The notes beneath the pieces are model-generated. The model had not been told where the DNA came from, ran no database searches, and saw nothing but the letters and a program-made list of their open reading frames with translations. The position numbers and the translations under genes were made by a program. Source: Planctomycetota bacterium (GTDB taxonomy: Bacteria > Planctomycetota > Phycisphaerae > SM23-33 > FEN-1343). From it: 8,447 bases of DNA. Shown one piece after another: positions 7,025 to 8,447 of this stretch. The number at the start of each line of letters is the position of its first letter. Position 1 is the first letter of the stretch. Location of the stretch: contig JABMQG010000040.1 of the NCBI GenBank assembly GCA_013203365.1, forward strand, positions 1 through 8,447. Direction: 5' to 3'.

Positions 7025-7057
7025 CCCGGCACCGGCTAGCCGATGCCGGGTTTTTTT
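7025..7057 (+). terminator. Strong intrinsic terminator
   Basis: CCCGGCA (7025-7031) pairs with TGCCGGG (7044-7050); after one C/A mismatch CGG pairs with CCG around a CTAG loop. Seven T residues follow (7051-7057). It is oriented for plus-strand transcription, and ends either the transcript from the 6882 promoter or read-through from priA. Confidence 0.85.
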
Positions 7058-7117
7058 ATGAGAAGCCACGCGAGGAGATCCGGGCTTGCCAGGGTGCAAT
7101 CCCCACAACAGCAGCGA

Positions 7118-7201
7118 ACGTCAGAAAAAGTCCTGACACCTTTCTCAACATCCAGACCACGACAGTCGTGGTCTGGAGTTTATCTGGGAAATCCCGGATA
7201 A
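7118..7201. repeat. Cluster of three consecutive palindromes (REP-like)
   Basis: Three inverted repeats follow one another. GTCAG/CTGAC lie at 7120-7124 and 7133-7137. CCAGACCACGA-CAG-TCGTGGTCTGG at 7152-7176 has perfect 11-bp arms. The third, at 7180-7201, is TTATC-T-GGGA, AA, TCCC-G-GATAA with one T/G pair. None is followed by a T-run, so they are not simple terminators. The density suggests REP/BIME-type or mobile-element-end DNA, but no RAYT transposase is in the window. Confidence 0.55.
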
Positions 7202-7238
7202 TGTCGCTGTTAGGCCCATGCGCACACAGGATAAGAAC

Positions 7239-7490
7239 ATGGCGACCAGTTTCCTTGGGAAGACATGCGATTGGGTTCGTCGGATACCGTTCCTGCTGCT
7301 TCAATTGCTGCGCAGAGTTGCTTTGTTCATTTTCCGCTGGATCATAGCCACACCTCCGAAGAAACCGAGATCTCACTTCAAAGCATGTGTCATTAAAGAG
7401 AGTGATTTCGAGGAAGAGAGGGCCTTCACAGCACGTAGAGCTGAGTGGAGAAGGTGCGGATTAAAAACAGTTGTAAGTTTTAAGTTATAA
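7239..7490 (+). CDS. Doubtful small hypothetical protein with one hydrophobic segment
   Basis: An 83-residue frame from ATG 7239 (AGGA seven bases upstream; an in-frame ATG at 7218 lacks a site) begins MATSFLGKTCDWVRRIPFLL. It has a hydrophobic stretch interrupted by Arg residues at about 16-36 (IPFLLLQLLRRVALFIFRWIIA), then a charged soluble tail (KESDFEEERAFTARRAEWRR). No family is recognised. Its last seven codons and stop are formed by one arm of the AT-rich inverted repeat at 7471-7490, so the C-terminus may have been created by that repeat. It ends just before a bidirectional terminator. Composition falls between the GC-rich left side and AT-rich right side. It may be real, a remnant, or chance. 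Confidence 0.3.
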   Translation: MATSFLGKTCDWVRRIPFLLLQLLRRVALFIFRWIIATPPKKPRSHFKACVIKESDFEEERAFTARRAEWRRCGLKTVVSFKL

Positions 7491-7561
7491 GAAAAAGGCG
7501 ATTCCTAACGGAGATCGCCTTTTTCTTTATTAATTTACAATTTATAACTTACAACTTACAA
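7471..7561. repeat. Nested inverted repeat: AT-rich 20-bp arms around a terminator stem
   Basis: The left arm TTGTAAGTTTTAAGTTATAA (7471-7490) and right arm TTATAACTTACAACTTACAA (7542-7561) are reverse complements with one mismatch. Each arm is built from variants of the heptamer GTAAGTT. Between them is the perfect 12-bp stem of the bidirectional terminator. The 91-bp unit has the form of a small palindromic, MITE-like or BIME-like element. Confidence 0.65.
7491..7525. terminator. Bidirectional intrinsic terminator
   Basis: GAAAAAGGCGAT (7491-7502) pairs perfectly with ATCGCCTTTTTC (7514-7525) around an 11-nt loop, with T-runs in both orientations. It lies between the small plus-strand ORF and the minus-strand permease gene whose stop is at 7565-7567, and so can end transcription from both sides. 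Confidence 0.85.
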
Positions 7562-7564
7562 TTA

Positions 7565-8447
7565 TCATGCTCGTTTGTTGAGCAAATAGATTCCGATTCC
7601 GATAAATATTATGTTGCCACTCCATGCGGCTATAAATGGCGGGAGTATTCCGGCTTTTCCGAGAGCGAGAGATATAGCTATTATCGCGTAGTAAAGAAGT
7701 CCTATCACTATGCTCGTCCCTATGCCTATCATTACTCCGCCTCGCATGGTCAGCAAAGCGAATGGCGCCGCCACCATGATGATGATCAGGCTTATAAATG
7801 GGAAAGCCAGCTTATAATGAAGATCCACCAGCAGATTTCTCGTTATCTTCACCCCGGAACCGCGGAAATTTGCTATGTAATTTCGCAGCTCCCTGTAGCT
7901 CATGAAATCCGACTTCCATTCTTTGCTGGCAAAGTCTCTCGGCTTTTCTTTCAGCGGTATTATCTTTTCATTATAGAATTCCGGAGGCCCCAGCAGCTTT
8001 CCCGCATTATTCACTTTGTATACTATGACTTTGTAAAATTTCCACTCCTTTCCCGTCCATAAGGCGCTTTTTGCCGTAGTCTTCAAGACAAGATTTTCGC
8101 CGATATCATGTTCATGGATTATGATGTTAGTCAGTTTCTTCTCTGCCGTATTATAGTTTCTGGCGAACACTATCCTGTTTCCCGTACCGTATATTGCGAC
8201 ATTTTTTATCGATCTAGCCTGGTTACCTCCGGACTTATGCTTTTCTAATTCCTCACGGCGAATTAATTGGGATATCTTGGATGTAAGAGGTATCACCCTG
8301 TCATTGACCATGAAAGTGAGTGTGCTGACCAAAAATCCCAGGACCAAAAGCGGCGTAAGTATGCGCCATAGGCTAAGACCGCTCGATTTCATGGCTATAA
8401 TTTCATTATTTTTATTTAAATTGCTCAATATGTATATTGTGGAGAGC
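7565..8447 (-). CDS. lptG: LptF/LptG-family lipopolysaccharide export permease, 5' end outside the window
   Basis: The minus-strand frame is open from the window edge to TGA at 7565-7567: 293 visible residues of a family usually near 360, so about the first 60-70 (first membrane helix and part of the second) are missing. The TTG at 8428 is not a start, because LSTIYI upstream is in frame and fits the family. Visible parts: the cytoplasmic coupling segment SNLNKNNEIIAMKSSGLSLW, which contacts the LptB ATPase; a membrane helix (ILTPLLVLGFLVSTLTFMV); a periplasmic beta-jellyroll domain (about 60-190); then three C-terminal helices with LHYKLAFPFISLIIIMVAAP, MIGIGTSIVIGLLYYAIIA and LPPFIAAWSGNIIFIGIGIY. 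With LptB and its paralogue it extracts LPS from the inner membrane, so the host is a diderm. LptG is favoured over LptF but not proven. The gene is far AT-richer than priA. Confidence 0.88.
   Translation of the reverse strand, partial: LSTIYILSNLNKNNEIIAMKSSGLSLWRILTPLLVLGFLVSTLTFMVNDRVIPLTSKISQLIRREELEKHKSGGNQARSIKNVAIYGTGNRIVFARNYNTAEKKLTNIIIHEHDIGENLVLKTTAKSALWTGKEWKFYKVIVYKVNNAGKLLGPPEFYNEKIIPLKEKPRDFASKEWKSDFMSYRELRNYIANFRGSGVKITRNLLVDLHYKLAFPFISLIIIMVAAPFALLTMRGGVMIGIGTSIVIGLLYYAIIAISLALGKAGILPPFIAAWSGNIIFIGIGIYLLNKRA

Larger units (their letters stand above)
6915..7057 (+). ncRNA. Putative small RNA of about 140 nt, family unknown
   Basis: A near-consensus promoter and a strong intrinsic terminator delimit this segment, which has no ORF with both a start and coding character (a long frame beginning TTG at 6937 reads through the terminator and looks spurious). 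It is G-rich and can fold: ACTTGCC-TGGA-GGCAGGT makes a 7-bp stem with one G-U pair at about 6979-6996, and GTTG near 6936 can pair with CAAC near 7009. It contains a near-tandem 20-nt repeat (GGGGCATG at 6939 and 6959). I compared it with what I remember of bacterial SRP RNA, 6S RNA and common riboswitches; the SRP hallmark (GGAA-type loop followed by GGAAGCAGC) is missing. It could instead be the attenuated leader of something downstream. Confidence 0.5.

Noticed and set aside
6937..7347. 136-codon plus-strand frame starting TTG after priA
   Set aside because: It would run through a strong terminator and two perfect palindromes, has no RBS, and its residues look like translated repeats.
7056..7376. 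106-codon minus-strand frame
   Set aside because: It crosses the palindrome cluster and the T-run of the terminator, starts with a low-complexity basic stretch, and has no family resemblance.
1..8447. Search for a CRISPR array, tRNA genes or a defence cluster
   Set aside because: No regularly spaced direct repeats, no tRNA-like cloverleaf with a T-arm motif, and no defence-type domains were seen.

Overview
The window looks like a metagenome-type contig from a Planctomycetota relative, probably Phycisphaerae or Sedimentisphaerae. This rests on a short ECF sigma factor translationally coupled to a one-helix membrane protein with a LolA-like extracytoplasmic domain, an arrangement I associate with that group. 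No rRNA or marker gene is present to prove it, and the right end may have a different origin.

Left third (1-2189), a decayed accessory region: the minus strand enters with the N-terminal 74 residues of an IS3-family OrfA. This IS end abuts and truncates a secreted hypothetical protein gene (to 912, minus). A gene-poor stretch (913-1462) follows. Next is a frameshifted, 5'-truncated IS1182-like transposase remnant (1463-2157) with its right terminal repeat at 2171-2189.

Middle (2190-4091), a regulatory pair: a GC-rich tandem repeat and a 13-codon leader ORF with a strong Shine-Dalgarno precede an ECF sigma factor (2330-2839). The sigma gene overlaps by 8 nt a 419-residue membrane-anchored LolA-like protein, probably its signalling or anti-sigma partner.

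Housekeeping block (4268-6848): a 56-residue 2[4Fe-4S] ferredoxin on the minus strand is divergent from priA, the primosomal replication-restart helicase, on the plus strand. Just after priA a consensus-like promoter (6882-6909) and a strong intrinsic terminator (7025-7057) bracket about 140 nt with no credible ORF, most likely a small RNA I cannot assign to a family.

Right end (7058-8447): three palindromes in under 90 bp, a doubtful 83-residue membrane-like ORF, and a nested hairpin (12-bp terminator stem inside 20-bp AT-rich arms) separate the GC-rich part from an AT-rich, 5'-incomplete LptF/LptG permease gene on the minus strand. The composition break between the two sides is sharp: transfer, an unusual genomic island, or a chimeric join are all possible.

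I found no CRISPR array, tRNA or rRNA, and no cluster that I can defend as a wholly new multi-gene system. The best candidates for undescribed biology are the orphan small RNA after priA and the palindrome-rich junction at 7118-7561.
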